A DNA stretch of 64,000 nt from Planctomycetota bacterium (GTDB lineage Bacteria > Planctomycetota > J058). The translations under genes and the position numbers were made by a program. The number at the start of each line of letters is the position of its first letter. Positions within the stretch are counted from its first letter, which is position 1. Below, in pieces: positions 1 to 7,458 of the stretch. The stretch lies in the NCBI GenBank assembly GCA_023954375.1, contig JAMLIC010000004.1, positions 248,001 through 312,000 of the forward strand, in the 5' to 3' direction. Below the pieces are notes generated by a model. The model had not been told where the DNA came from. It searched no databases and was given only the letters and a program-made list of their open reading frames with translations.

Positions 1-285
1 GCCCTCGGCATCCCGCTCGGCCCGCTCGAGATCTACGCGATCGGCGCCCTGGCCATGGCGGCCACCGCGATCGGCGCGTTCGTGCCCGCGAGCGCCGGGG
101 TCCAGGAGGGGGGGATCGTCCTCGTCGGCCTCGGCTTCGGCCTCGACGAGAGCGCCGCGCTGGCCTTCGGCCTCCTGCGCCGCGGCCGGCAGCTCTTCTT
201 CACCGCGCTCGGCCTCGTGCCCATGGCCCTGTTCGGCCTCGGGCGCGGCCCGGGCGCCACCCCGCTGGCGGGGGCCACGTCGTGA
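1..285 (+). CDS. Flippase-like membrane protein, C-terminal fragment (LPG synthase TM / HpnL-like)
   Basis: The reading frame is open from the first base of the window and stops with TGA at 283-285, so only the last 94 residues are present. The fragment reads as two or three hydrophobic segments with an ASAGVQEGG motif. That motif is characteristic of the lysylphosphatidylglycerol synthase transmembrane family (PF03706), which includes the hopanoid-associated protein HpnL. Proteins of this family are polytopic inner-membrane proteins thought to flip or transfer lipids. The next gene begins 35 bases downstream and may belong to the same transcript. Whether this copy is truly HpnL cannot be judged from the tail alone. 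Confidence 0.7.
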   Translation, partial: ALGIPLGPLEIYAIGALAMAATAIGAFVPASAGVQEGGIVLVGLGFGLDESAALAFGLLRRGRQLFFTALGLVPMALFGLGRGPGATPLAGATS

Positions 286-320
286 GCCCCCGCCTCACCC
301 CTCACCCACAGGAGAGCGTC

Positions 321-1445
321 ATGACCGAACTCGCCGTCGAGGTCCAGCGCGCCGACCAGGCGTCGCCCGTGGCCTGCCCGGTCAACTCGTACAACAGCTG
401 GGACCCGCTGGAGGAGGTGATCGTCGGCCGGATCGACGGGTCGACCGTGCCGCCGCACCACGTGGCGGTGACGTTCAACATCCCCCGGAAGGCCGCCTTC
501 CTCCTGCGCTTCTTCGGCGGGCGCCGCTACCCCTGGTTCCTCACGCGCCGCGCCCAGGCGCAGCTCGACGGCTTCGTCCGCGTCCTCGAGGCGGAGGGGG
601 TGCGCGTGCGCCGCCCCGACGCCGCGCCGCTCCACCGCCGCTTCAGCTCGCCCGACTGGTCGTCGCGCGGCTTCTCGCTCGCGTGCCCGCGCGACGGGTT
701 CATCGTCATCGGCGACGAGATCATCGAGACGCCCATGGCCTGGCGCTGCCGCTACTTCGAGGCGAACGCCTACCGGGCGCTGTTCAAGGAGTACTTCCGC
801 CGCGGCGCCCGCTGGACGGCGGCGCCCCGCCCGGAGCTCACCGACGCGCTGTACGTCCACGACTACTCGACCCCGGCCGAGGGCGAGCCCATGCGCTACG
901 TCATCACCGAGTTCGAGCCGGTGTTCGACGCGGCCGACTTCGTCCGCTGCGGGCGCGACATCTTCGTCCAGCGGAGCAACGTCACCAACGCCTTCGGCAT
1001 CGAGTGGATGCGCCGCCATCTCGGCGACCGCTTCCGGATCCACGAGATCGAGACGACCTGCCGCACGCCCATGCACATCGACTCGACGTTCATGCCGCTG
1101 GCGCCCGGCAAGCTGCTGATCAACCCGGCCTACATCCAGGTGGACCGGCTGCCGAAGATGTTCCGCTCCTGGGACGTGATCGTGGCGCCGCAGCCCGAGC
1201 CGATCCCCGGCATGGCCTTCGAGTACTGCTCGATGACCAGCCTCTGGATCAGCCTCAACGTGCTCATGCTCGACGAGCGGCGCGTGATCGTCGAGCGCTC
1301 GCAGAGGGGCATGATCGAGACGCTCCGGCAGCACGGCTTCGAGCCGATCCCGGTGCCGTTCGCCGAGTACCTGCCGTTCGGCGGGTCGTTCCACTGCGCC
1401 ACGCTCGACGTGCGCCGGCGCGGCGGGCTGCAGTCGTACTTCTAG
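321..1445 (+). CDS. Glycine/inosamine-type amidinotransferase
   Basis: This 374-residue protein resembles mitochondrial L-arginine:glycine amidinotransferase over its whole length. Family landmarks are SYNSWDPLEEVIVGR near residue 23, FDAADF at 202-207, PMHID at 250-254 and GGSFHC at 354-359. The probable catalytic residues are Asp206, His252 and Cys359. The enzyme would move an amidino group from arginine to an amine acceptor, giving guanidinoacetate if the acceptor is glycine. An aminocyclitol acceptor, as in StrB, cannot be excluded. ATG 321 was chosen because AGGAGA lies just before it; an upstream GTG at 282 overlaps the preceding stop and has no good ribosome site. No other creatine or antibiotic pathway gene is nearby. 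Confidence 0.9.
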   Translation: MTELAVEVQRADQASPVACPVNSYNSWDPLEEVIVGRIDGSTVPPHHVAVTFNIPRKAAFLLRFFGGRRYPWFLTRRAQAQLDGFVRVLEAEGVRVRRPDAAPLHRRFSSPDWSSRGFSLACPRDGFIVIGDEIIETPMAWRCRYFEANAYRALFKEYFRRGARWTAAPRPELTDALYVHDYSTPAEGEPMRYVITEFEPVFDAADFVRCGRDIFVQRSNVTNAFGIEWMRRHLGDRFRIHEIETTCRTPMHIDSTFMPLAPGKLLINPAYIQVDRLPKMFRSWDVIVAPQPEPIPGMAFEYCSMTSLWISLNVLMLDERRVIVERSQRGMIETLRQHGFEPIPVPFAEYLPFGGSFHCATLDVRRRGGLQSYF

Positions 1446-1492
1446 GGTCCGGGCTCGAACCGAGGTCCTCGCTGTTCGGGCGAGGCGCCCGC

Positions 1493-1516
1493 TCGGCCGT
1501 CTTCGCAGACGGCCGA
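1493..1516 (+). terminator. Hairpin downstream of the amidinotransferase gene
   Basis: A 10-bp perfect stem with a TCGC loop sits about 50 bases after the amidinotransferase stop codon. No T-run follows, as is common in very GC-rich genomes, so a role in termination or 3'-end protection is plausible but unproven. Confidence 0.4.
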
Positions 1517-1642
1517 AGTGCCTTCGACCACACCTCACGGCGCCTTCGCAGCAGGAGCGTCAGGCGAGGCCGAGGAGGGCGAGGCGCTGCGGCGCGAAGG
1601 CGAGGGAAGGCGGCCTCCTGGCCGCCGACCGAGACCTGAGCG

Positions 1643-1669
1643 GTCGGGGCCGACGAAGTCGGCCCCGAC
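1643..1669. repeat. Perfect 12-bp inverted repeat with GAA loop
   Basis: The left arm at 1643-1654 and right arm at 1658-1669 are exact reverse complements separated by GAA. The hairpin lies 58 bases before the start of the bestrophin-like gene. It could be a terminator, a leader hairpin or part of a repeat element spanning the whole spacer. Confidence 0.6.
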
Positions 1670-1727
1670 GCCCCGCAGCGCCCGCCATCCTCGGCCGCAG
1701 CCGCGATCACACCAAACGGAGCTTCTC

Positions 1728-2636
1728 GTGCTCACCCTGAGCCCCACCCCGCAGCCCCGCGAGCCGATCGACCCCGCGCGCTTCTGGCGCTTCGCCTTCG
1801 CGGTCCGCGGCACGGCCACGCCGGCGATCCTCCCGCGGATGCTCGTGTTCGCGGCGGCCGCCGCCGTGATCACCTGGTTCCACCGCGCCGTCGTGCCGCT
1901 CGGGATCGCCGAGCGGCCGGTCGAGGTCTCGGGCGCGGTGATCGGCCTGTTCCTCGTCCTGCGCACCAACTCCGGCTACGAGCGCTGGTGGGAGGCGCGC
2001 AAGCTCTGGGGCGGGATCGTCAACCAGTCGAGGAACCTGGCCCTGGCCGCCCTCGCCTACGGCCCGGCCGACCCCGCCTGGCGCCGCGCGCTCGTCGGCT
2101 GGGCCGCCACCTTCCCCCACGCGATCCGCCACAGCCTCCGCGGCGAGAAGGAGCTCCCCGAGGCGGCGCGGCTGATCGACGCGCCCGCCGCCGCGGGCGC
2201 GGCCGGCGCGCGGCACATGCCCAACCACGTGGCCGCCCGGCTGGCCGAGCTCCTGCGCTCGGCCCGCGCCGGCGGCCTCGACGCGTGGGCCTTCCTCGAG
2301 CTCGAGCGGCAGCGCGGCCTGCTCGTCGACCACTACGGCGCGTGCGAGCGGATCCTCAAGACGCCGCTGGCGTTCGCCTACGCCGCGAAGGTGCGGCGGT
2401 TCATCGTGCTCTACCTGCTGATCGTCCCCTTCGCGCTCGTCGAGCCGACCGGCTGGCTCACGCCGGTCATCACGCTGTTCATCGCCTACCCGGTCCTCGC
2501 CCTCGACCACATCGGGACCGAGCTGCAGAACCCGTTCTCGACGACGAGCCTCAGCCACCTGCCCCTGGACGCGATCTGCGAGACGATCGAGCAGGACCTC
2601 CTGGCCCTCCTCGAGGCGGAGCGGCCGCCGGCGTGA
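1728..2636 (+). CDS. Bestrophin-family (UPF0187/YneE) membrane protein
   Basis: The 302-residue product has the bacterial bestrophin layout: two hydrophobic segments near the N-terminus, the conserved stretch around LRTNSGYERWWEARKLWG, and a C-terminal region with HIGTELQNPF and a following acidic helix. Bacterial homologues such as KpBest form pentameric channels in the inner membrane with ion selectivity that differs between members. GTG 1728 was chosen because GGAG at 1718-1721 is correctly spaced before it; an earlier start would place the coding region through the hairpin-rich spacer. The gene converges with the FHA gene, their ends lying 12 bases apart. Confidence 0.88.
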   Translation: MLTLSPTPQPREPIDPARFWRFAFAVRGTATPAILPRMLVFAAAAAVITWFHRAVVPLGIAERPVEVSGAVIGLFLVLRTNSGYERWWEARKLWGGIVNQSRNLALAALAYGPADPAWRRALVGWAATFPHAIRHSLRGEKELPEAARLIDAPAAAGAAGARHMPNHVAARLAELLRSARAGGLDAWAFLELERQRGLLVDHYGACERILKTPLAFAYAAKVRRFIVLYLLIVPFALVEPTGWLTPVITLFIAYPVLALDHIGTELQNPFSTTSLSHLPLDAICETIEQDLLALLEAERPPA

Positions 2637-2648
2637 GGCCTTGGCCTG

Positions 2649-3188
2649 CTACAGCTGCAGGTCCTCCGAGTCGAACTCCTCGCGCGAGCTCGTGAGCTCC
2701 TCCGAGGAGGGCGCGGGCGCGGGCTTCTTCTGCTTCGGGGCCGAGCGGGTGATCCCGGCCTTGTTCATGCGGGTCCACAGCGTCTCGGAGGTGTAGAACT
2801 GCAGCTCGGAGAGGGCGCCGCCCAGCTTGACGACCTGCCGGTCGCGGAGGAGCAGCGGGCGCAGCGGCGTCAGGCGCTCGCCGTCGATCGTCGTGCCGAA
2901 GTTGGTCCGCTCCTCCTCGGTCACCGTCCAGCCGCGGAAGCCAGGGTGATAGGCGACCACGACGTGGATCGGGTCGAGCGTCTGGTCGAGCTCGAACGGG
3001 ATGTCGCAGTCCTCCTCGGCCCCCGCGCTGACGCGGACCCCGTCCTGCGCGGGGAGGAAGACGATCACCGGCGGGGTGGCCCGGAAGCGGCCGAGGACGA
3101 AGGCCCCCGGGAACCGCTCCAGGAACTCGTTCTTCGCCGTCTTCGCGTGCTCGCGGAAGAAATCCGTGAGCTGTGAGGGCTCCCCCAT
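2649..3188 (-). CDS. FHA-domain-like protein
   Basis: The 179-residue protein has a central region that resembles a forkhead-associated phosphothreonine-binding fold: a glycine/arginine strand around GRFRATPP, a TNFGTTIDGERL segment reminiscent of the N-G-T loop, and a following LRDRQVVKLGG strand. The C-terminus is charged and probably disordered. FHA proteins read Ser/Thr kinase output, and this window encodes four such kinases, so a signalling role is reasonable but inferred. ATG 3188 is preceded by a GGGGAG ribosome site. An upstream ATG at 3224 would run into the tRNA gene and is rejected. The gene lies directly downstream of tRNA-Glu on the same strand. Confidence 0.65.
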   Translation of the reverse strand: MGEPSQLTDFFREHAKTAKNEFLERFPGAFVLGRFRATPPVIVFLPAQDGVRVSAGAEEDCDIPFELDQTLDPIHVVVAYHPGFRGWTVTEEERTNFGTTIDGERLTPLRPLLLRDRQVVKLGGALSELQFYTSETLWTRMNKAGITRSAPKQKKPAPAPSSEELTSSREEFDSEDLQL

Positions 3189-3215
3189 GTGCTCCCCGCC
3201 CCTCTGGTCGTCCGT

Positions 3216-3287
3216 TGACCCCAACGGGACTCGAACCCGCGTCGCGGCCTTGAAAGGGCCGTGTCCTAACCGCTAGACGATGGGGCC
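3216..3287 (-). tRNA. tRNA-Glu (anticodon TTC)
   Basis: Read on the minus strand, the sequence folds into a full cloverleaf of 72 nt. The acceptor stem GGCCCCA pairs with TGGGGTC, the D arm contains GTCTAGCGGTTAGGAC, the anticodon stem CGGCC/GGCCG encloses loop CTTTCAA with anticodon TTC, and the T arm loop is TTCGAGT. The discriminator base is A and no CCA is encoded. This closely follows bacterial glutamate tRNAs. An FHA gene follows 27 bases downstream in the same direction. Confidence 0.97.
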
Positions 3288-3415
3288 TCCCGCCCGACCC
3301 CGAGTGTCGGGCGTGCGCACACCATACCTCAAGGACGCCGACTCGCGCCCCCCGGGACCCCCCCGAAGGACGGGAGCGGGCATACTGGGGCCCAGCCGGG
3401 AGGGGGCCGGCAGGC

Positions 3416-4651
3416 ATGGCGTTCGACGCGCACCTGGGGGGCCATGGAGGGGGCCGCCGCGGGGCCCCGGCGTGGGCGTCGCCGCCGCCAGCCCGCGCGA
3501 CGGCCCGCGCGACGGACCGCGCGGCGCGGGCGCCGGCGGCGCCCGCGCGCGCCCGCGACGTGGCGATCGCCGGCACGCGGGGCGTGCCCGCCTCCTACGG
3601 CGGGTTCGAGACGTTCGCCGAGGAGCTGGGCCGGCGCCTGGCCGCGCGCGGCCACCGCGTGACGGTCTACGGGCGGGTGCCCTACGTGGGCGAGGCGCGG
3701 CGCGTGCACGACGGGATCCACGTCGTGCCGGTCGCGTCGCCGCGGGGCAAGCACCTCGAGACGCCGCTCCACACCCTGCTCACGGCCCGCGTCGCCGCCC
3801 GCGCCGGGCACGACGTGGTCGTGCTGTGCAACGCAGCCAACGCGTTCGCCGTGCCGCTCCTGCGCCGCGGCGGCGCCCGCGTGGTCGTCAACGTGGACGG
3901 GCTCGACCGCCTGCGCCGGAAGTGGGGCGTGCTCGGGCGCCTGTGGTACGAGGTGGGCGAGCGGCTCGCCCTGCGCCTCCCCGACCGCGCCCTGGCCGAC
4001 GCCGACGTCATCGCGCAGGCCTACGCGCGCCGCCACGGCCGGACCCTCCCGGTGATCCCCTACGGCGGCGACCGCGCCGGCCCGCGCGACGTGGACGCGG
4101 CCGACCTCGCCGCGTTCGGCCTCGAGCCCGGGCGCTACGTCCTCGCCGTGGGGCGGCTCGAGCCGGAGAACAACGCCCTGCTCCTGGCCGAGGCGTGGAC
4201 GGCCGCCGGGGTCGACACGCCGCTGGCGATCGTGGGCGACGCGCCCTACGCCGACGAGTACAAGCGGCGGCTCCGCGCCGCCGCGGGGGCCCGCGTGCGC
4301 GTGCTCGGCGGCGTCTACGGGCGGCCCTACCTGTCGCTCCAGGCGCACGCCGCCTGCTACGTCGCCGCGGGCGAGGTCGGCGGCACGCACCCGGCGCTCC
4401 TCGAGGCCATGTCGCTCGGCGGCGCCGTGGTCGCCAACGACGTCCCGGAGCACCGCGAGGTCCTCGGCGACGCCGGGCTCTACTACACCTCCGGCCCGAC
4501 GTTCGTGGCCGCCGCCCGCCGGCTCCTCGAGGACGCCTCGCTCGCCGCCGCGCTGCGCGCGCGCGCCCGCGCGCGGGTCGAGGCGCGCTACCGCTGGGAC
4601 GCCGTGACGGACGCCTACGAGGCCCTGTTCCTGGAGCTCGTCGGCTCGTAG
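3416..4651 (+). CDS. GT4-family glycosyltransferase (DUF1972 type)
   Basis: The protein matches the glycosyltransferase family 4 subgroup that opens with a GTRGVPASYGGFETFAEEL motif (DUF1972), seen in rhamnosyl- and other polysaccharide-building transferases. The C-terminal half has a Rossmann-like donor-binding region with GRLEPENN and a LLEAMSLGG segment. It likely adds a sugar from a nucleotide donor to a growing surface glycan at the cytoplasmic face. The first 48 residues are low-complexity Ala/Arg/Pro and precede the usual family start, so a GTG at 3560 is a credible alternative. ATG 3416 is kept because GGGAGGGGG precedes it and 3560 has none. The stop is followed 11 bases later by the next gene. 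Confidence 0.88.
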   Translation: MAFDAHLGGHGGGRRGAPAWASPPPARATARATDRAARAPAAPARARDVAIAGTRGVPASYGGFETFAEELGRRLAARGHRVTVYGRVPYVGEARRVHDGIHVVPVASPRGKHLETPLHTLLTARVAARAGHDVVVLCNAANAFAVPLLRRGGARVVVNVDGLDRLRRKWGVLGRLWYEVGERLALRLPDRALADADVIAQAYARRHGRTLPVIPYGGDRAGPRDVDAADLAAFGLEPGRYVLAVGRLEPENNALLLAEAWTAAGVDTPLAIVGDAPYADEYKRRLRAAAGARVRVLGGVYGRPYLSLQAHAACYVAAGEVGGTHPALLEAMSLGGAVVANDVPEHREVLGDAGLYYTSGPTFVAAARRLLEDASLAAALRARARARVEARYRWDAVTDAYEALFLELVGS

Positions 4652-4661
4652 AAGGGACCGC

Positions 4662-5813
4662 GTGAGCCAACCCGTCCTCGTCTCGTGCCCGGGGTGCGAC
4701 ACCCAGTACGACGTGAGCCGCCGCGAGCCCGGCCGGCGCATGCGCTGCCCGCGCTGCCGCGGGGTGGTCGTCGTGCCCGAGCGCAAGCCCGAGGCCTCGG
4801 CCTCGCCCCAGGTCACGGCCAGCAGCCGCCTCCGCCGCGCCCGCGGTCCGGCCTGCGCGCGCCACCCGCGCCGCACGGCCGAGGGCCGCTGCGCGGGCTG
4901 CGGCGCGCACGCCTGCGCGGCGTGCTGGGCGCCCGCCCCGGTCGACCACTTCTGCGCGCGCTGCGCCGAGGAGCGCCACCTCGGCGGCGCGCTCCCGATC
5001 GACTTCGGCCTCCTCGCCACCCCCCGGCTGGCGATGACGGCCATGCTCGGCAGCCTCGGCCGGCTCGTCGGCTGGACCGCGTTCTCGGTCCTGGCCACGT
5101 TCACGGTGTTCGCCCTGCCGATCGTCCTCTCCGGGCTCGCCTTCCAGGTGACCTACGACGGGCAGGCGACGTGGCTCACCGACCTCCTCGCCGCGGTGTT
5201 CGTCGCCGCGAGCGTCGGGATGCTCCTCACGCACTTCCTCTTCCTGGTCCCGGCCGGCTGCGCCGTGTTCCTCGACCACGCGATCCGCGGGCGGCGGCTC
5301 CCGCTCGGCGAGGCCTTCCGCGAGGCCTGGTGGCGGTTCCTCGCCAGCGCCCCGCGCCTGCTCGGCGTGCTCGTCGTCGTGGCGCTCCTCTTCCTGCCCT
5401 TCGCGGTCCTCGTGCTCGGCGCCGCCTGGGTCGTCAACGCCGGGGCCGGTCCGCTGCCGGCGCTCCTCCTCGTCCTCGGCGGCCTCTCCGTCGGGCTCCT
5501 GCCGATCTTCACCGTCCTCGGCCTCGCCGTGCCGGTCGTGGTCCTCGAGGAGCGCTCCGCCCACGCGGCGCTCGCGCGCGCGTGGGAGCTGGTCCGGGGG
5601 CACCTGGCGAGCTTCGGCCTGCTGGTCGTGGCCTACTTCGTGGTCGTGGTCGTCCTGGGGAGCGTGCTCGGGGCCGTCGGCGCGGTGACCGGCCTGCGCG
5701 TGCCGCTGGGCGTGCTCTCGCAGCTGATCGACGTGCTGCTCTGGCCGTCGCTCCTGGTCGCCGCCTACCACGGCCTCTCGGCCGAGCAGGCGGGCGTCCT
5801 CGGGCGGAAGTGA
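4662..5813 (+). CDS. Zinc-ribbon polytopic membrane protein
   Basis: The 383-residue protein begins with an MJ0042-type zinc ribbon (CPGCDTQYDVSRREPGRRMRC... with two Cys pairs). A second cysteine-rich module with a B-box-like pattern of CARH, CAGC, CAAC and CARC follows at about residues 66-105. The remainder holds about six long hydrophobic segments typical of DUF-type bacterial membrane proteins related to glycerophosphoryl-diester phosphodiesterase membrane domains. No catalytic motif is visible, so the function is unknown. The gene starts with GTG 11 bases after the glycosyltransferase and is probably co-transcribed with it. Its end almost touches the convergent XRE gene. Confidence 0.7.
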   Translation: MSQPVLVSCPGCDTQYDVSRREPGRRMRCPRCRGVVVVPERKPEASASPQVTASSRLRRARGPACARHPRRTAEGRCAGCGAHACAACWAPAPVDHFCARCAEERHLGGALPIDFGLLATPRLAMTAMLGSLGRLVGWTAFSVLATFTVFALPIVLSGLAFQVTYDGQATWLTDLLAAVFVAASVGMLLTHFLFLVPAGCAVFLDHAIRGRRLPLGEAFREAWWRFLASAPRLLGVLVVVALLFLPFAVLVLGAAWVVNAGAGPLPALLLVLGGLSVGLLPIFTVLGLAVPVVVLEERSAHAALARAWELVRGHLASFGLLVVAYFVVVVVLGSVLGAVGAVTGLRVPLGVLSQLIDVLLWPSLLVAAYHGLSAEQAGVLGRK

Positions 5814-5814
5814 C

Positions 5815-6243
5815 CTACGCCAGCGCCTGCCGGACGGCGCGGATCAGGCCCAGGAGCTCCTCCTGGTCCAGGTCCGGGGCGCGACGCAGGTAGGCGGTGA
5901 CGATCGCCCCCGTGGCGCCGATCGTCGCGGGGTCGTCGCCCGCGGCCGCCGGGCCGCCCGGTCGGGCGCCGGCGGCGAGCGAGGCCACGCCCGGCGTCTT
6001 CATGAGCTCGGCCAGCCGCTGCTGATGCGGGTGCGACGGCACCGCGTGGCCCACCTCCCAGTTCTGGATCGAGGTGGCGCTGACGCTCAGCAGCGCGGCG
6101 AGGCGGGCGCGCGAGAGGCGGTGCTGCTCGCGCCAGGTGCGGAACTCGAGGGGGTCGACCAGCTCCCACTTGCCGGGCTTGCGCCCGCCCCGCCGGCCAG
6201 GCGGGCGGGGGGTCTCCCCGCGCCGACGCGTTCGCTTCGCCAC
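5815..6243 (-). CDS. XRE-family helix-turn-helix regulator
   Basis: The 142-residue product has a basic N-terminus, then a Cro/C1-type helix-turn-helix around residues 35-75 with LSRARLAALLSVSATSIQNWE, where helix 3 carries the usual S-x-x-S-I-x-x-W-E pattern. A leucine-rich C-terminal helix may dimerise. It probably binds DNA near its own start. GTG 6243 is chosen because GGGAGGCGG precedes it at suitable distance; an ATG at 6303 lies in the divergent spacer. The gene is divergent from the small membrane protein at 6464, which makes that gene its most likely target. Confidence 0.8.
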   Translation of the reverse strand: MAKRTRRRGETPRPPGRRGGRKPGKWELVDPLEFRTWREQHRLSRARLAALLSVSATSIQNWEVGHAVPSHPHQQRLAELMKTPGVASLAAGARPGGPAAAGDDPATIGATGAIVTAYLRRAPDLDQEELLGLIRAVRQALA

Positions 6244-6287
6244 GCCGCCTCCCTGGTGCTGGGTGCTGGTAGGCAGCCTATCAAGAG

Positions 6288-6316
6288 TGACACGCGTTTG
6301 CACAAGGCCGGTGTCA
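6288..6316. promoter_or_regulatory. Inverted repeat TGACAC-N17-GTGTCA, possible operator
   Basis: The half-sites at 6288-6293 and 6311-6316 are exact reverse complements and sit between the divergent XRE regulator and the membrane protein gene. The arrangement suits autoregulation by a dimeric HTH protein, but no footprint or related copy supports it here. Confidence 0.35.
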
Positions 6317-6463
6317 TGTGTGTCGTCTCACGCCGCGGCGCGCGCGCCGCGGGCGTCCCATGGCCGGGGTCGCCCGCGTCCCGGCCCGCCGGCGGCCCCG
6401 GCGCGGGCCGCGCCTCGCCCCGCGGCACCCGGCTTGCCTCCGGCAGGGGCGAGGAGGGCGACC

Positions 6464-6994
6464 ATGCGACCCACCGACGAGACCACCCGTGTCCCGGGCC
6501 TCATGGCCGTCGGCCTCGGGGAGGTCGCCGGGGCGGCCTTCGCCCTCGCCTCGTGCCTGGCCCTGGGCCCGGTCGCGGTGGTCCGGCTGAACGCGAGCAT
6601 CCTGCTCGGCGAGTACGGGACCTCGCCCGCGCTGAACCTCTGGGGCGCGCTCACCATGGGCCTGGTCGCGCACGTCGTCCTCTCGGGCCTGTTCGGCTGG
6701 CTCTACGGGGTGCTCCACAGGTCCATGATCCCGAGGGCCAGGCTCCGGCTCGACGTGAACGCCGCCGCGGGCGCGCTCTACGGCCTGGCCCTGTGGTTCG
6801 TCAACGTGCAGCTCGTCGGCCGCGCGGGCTACGCCTGGTTCCTCGACCTCCCGCAGGTGCCGATGCTGGCCCTGCACGCGCTCACCTACGGCCTCCCCCT
6901 GGGCCTCGTGACCGCGCTGGCGGCGCGCGCACGCGCGCGCCACCTGGCCGAGGTGCCCGCGCCGCGCGCCCCCGAGCCGGTCGCCCGGCCCTGA
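6464..6994 (+). CDS. Small polytopic membrane protein, unknown function
   Basis: This 176-residue protein shows four predicted hydrophobic segments, at roughly residues 12-35, 53-75, 93-115 and 128-148, separated by short polar loops; the tail is Ala/Arg/Pro-rich. I do not recognise a family. ATG 6464 is preceded by GAGGAGGG, which fixes the start. Its upstream region is shared with the divergent XRE gene and carries a candidate operator, so it may be the regulated partner. A TAGGCT hexamer just after its stop marks the next transcription unit. Confidence 0.65.
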   Translation: MRPTDETTRVPGLMAVGLGEVAGAAFALASCLALGPVAVVRLNASILLGEYGTSPALNLWGALTMGLVAHVVLSGLFGWLYGVLHRSMIPRARLRLDVNAAAGALYGLALWFVNVQLVGRAGYAWFLDLPQVPMLALHALTYGLPLGLVTALAARARARHLAEVPAPRAPEPVARP

Positions 6995-7011
6995 CTGTCG
7001 CCCCGGCCGGG

Positions 7012-7017
7012 TAGGCT
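7012..7017 (+). promoter_or_regulatory. TAGGCT -10 hexamer, leaderless start
   Basis: The hexamer fits TAnnnT and ends 6 nt before GTG 7024, which lacks a Shine-Dalgarno sequence. The predicted transcription start falls on or next to the start codon. Six other genes in the window show similar geometry. Confidence 0.45.
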
Positions 7018-7023
7018 CGACCC

Positions 7024-7458
7024 GTGACCTGCGCCGCCCGCCTCGACCCCTGGAGCCAGGTCCGCGCCGCCCTCGACGCGCCGCGCGCCCGCAGGGCCGC
7101 CGCCGAGGCCCTCGCGGCGCTCCCCCCGGCCGCGCGCGCCGCCCTGGGCGGGCTCGAGCCGGCCCAGCTCCTCGACCACGCGGCCGAGGCGCTGCTCGCC
7201 GACGCGCGCGCCGCGCGCGCCGGCGCCGCCCCGGCGCACCCGCCCGACGACCTCGTCGAGCGCGCCCTGCGCGCCGCTCCGGGCGCGGGGGCGCGCGCCC
7301 GCGCGCGCGCGGCGGCGGCGCCCGACGCGCCGCTCGACCCGCGCGACCCGTTCCCGCGCACCTTCCCGGCCGCGCCGGTGAAGCGGCGCGGGGCGGTCGA
7401 CACCGAGGCCGCCCTGGTCGACCTCGTCCTGGACCTCGCCGGGTGGGACGGACGGGGG
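7024..7458 (+). pseudogene. N-terminal part of N6-adenine DNA methyltransferase, out of frame with the rest
   Basis: GTG 7024 opens a frame whose last useful stretch (about 7339-7458) reads FPRTFPAAPVKRRGAVDT followed by EAALVDLVLDLAGWDGRG. That is the usual segment immediately before motif I of TaqI/Eco57I-like N6-adenine methyltransferases, including the motif X-type lysine and the region that selects the lid of the SAM pocket. Motif I itself (LLEPAAGRGAF) continues in a frame shifted by minus one, entered at the GGGGG run at 7454-7458. Before this, residues 1-100 are Ala/Arg-rich and helical. A single missing G, a real frameshift mutation or programmed slippage would each explain it. Confidence 0.65.

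Larger units (their letters stand above)
1446..1727. other. Structured intergenic region rich in hairpins
   Basis: No gene is supported in these 282 bases. The segment carries three strong inverted repeats: a 10-bp stem at 1493-1516 with loop TCGC, a 7-bp stem at 1609-1626 with loop TCCT, and a perfect 12-bp stem at 1643-1669 with loop GAA. A longer-range pairing is also possible between CGCCTTCGCAGC near 1541 and the GCTGCG...GCGAAGGCG segment near 1587. Such density suggests a structured RNA, an intergenic repeat element or stacked terminators. Which one it is cannot be told from this sequence alone. Confidence 0.5.

Noticed and set aside
1450..1480. A tRNA-like CTCGAAC segment
   Set aside because: The flanking arms do not form a T stem or acceptor stem on either strand.
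33..1538. A long minus-strand frame opposite the amidinotransferase
   Set aside because: Low-complexity composition; the plus strand encodes an unmistakable enzyme.
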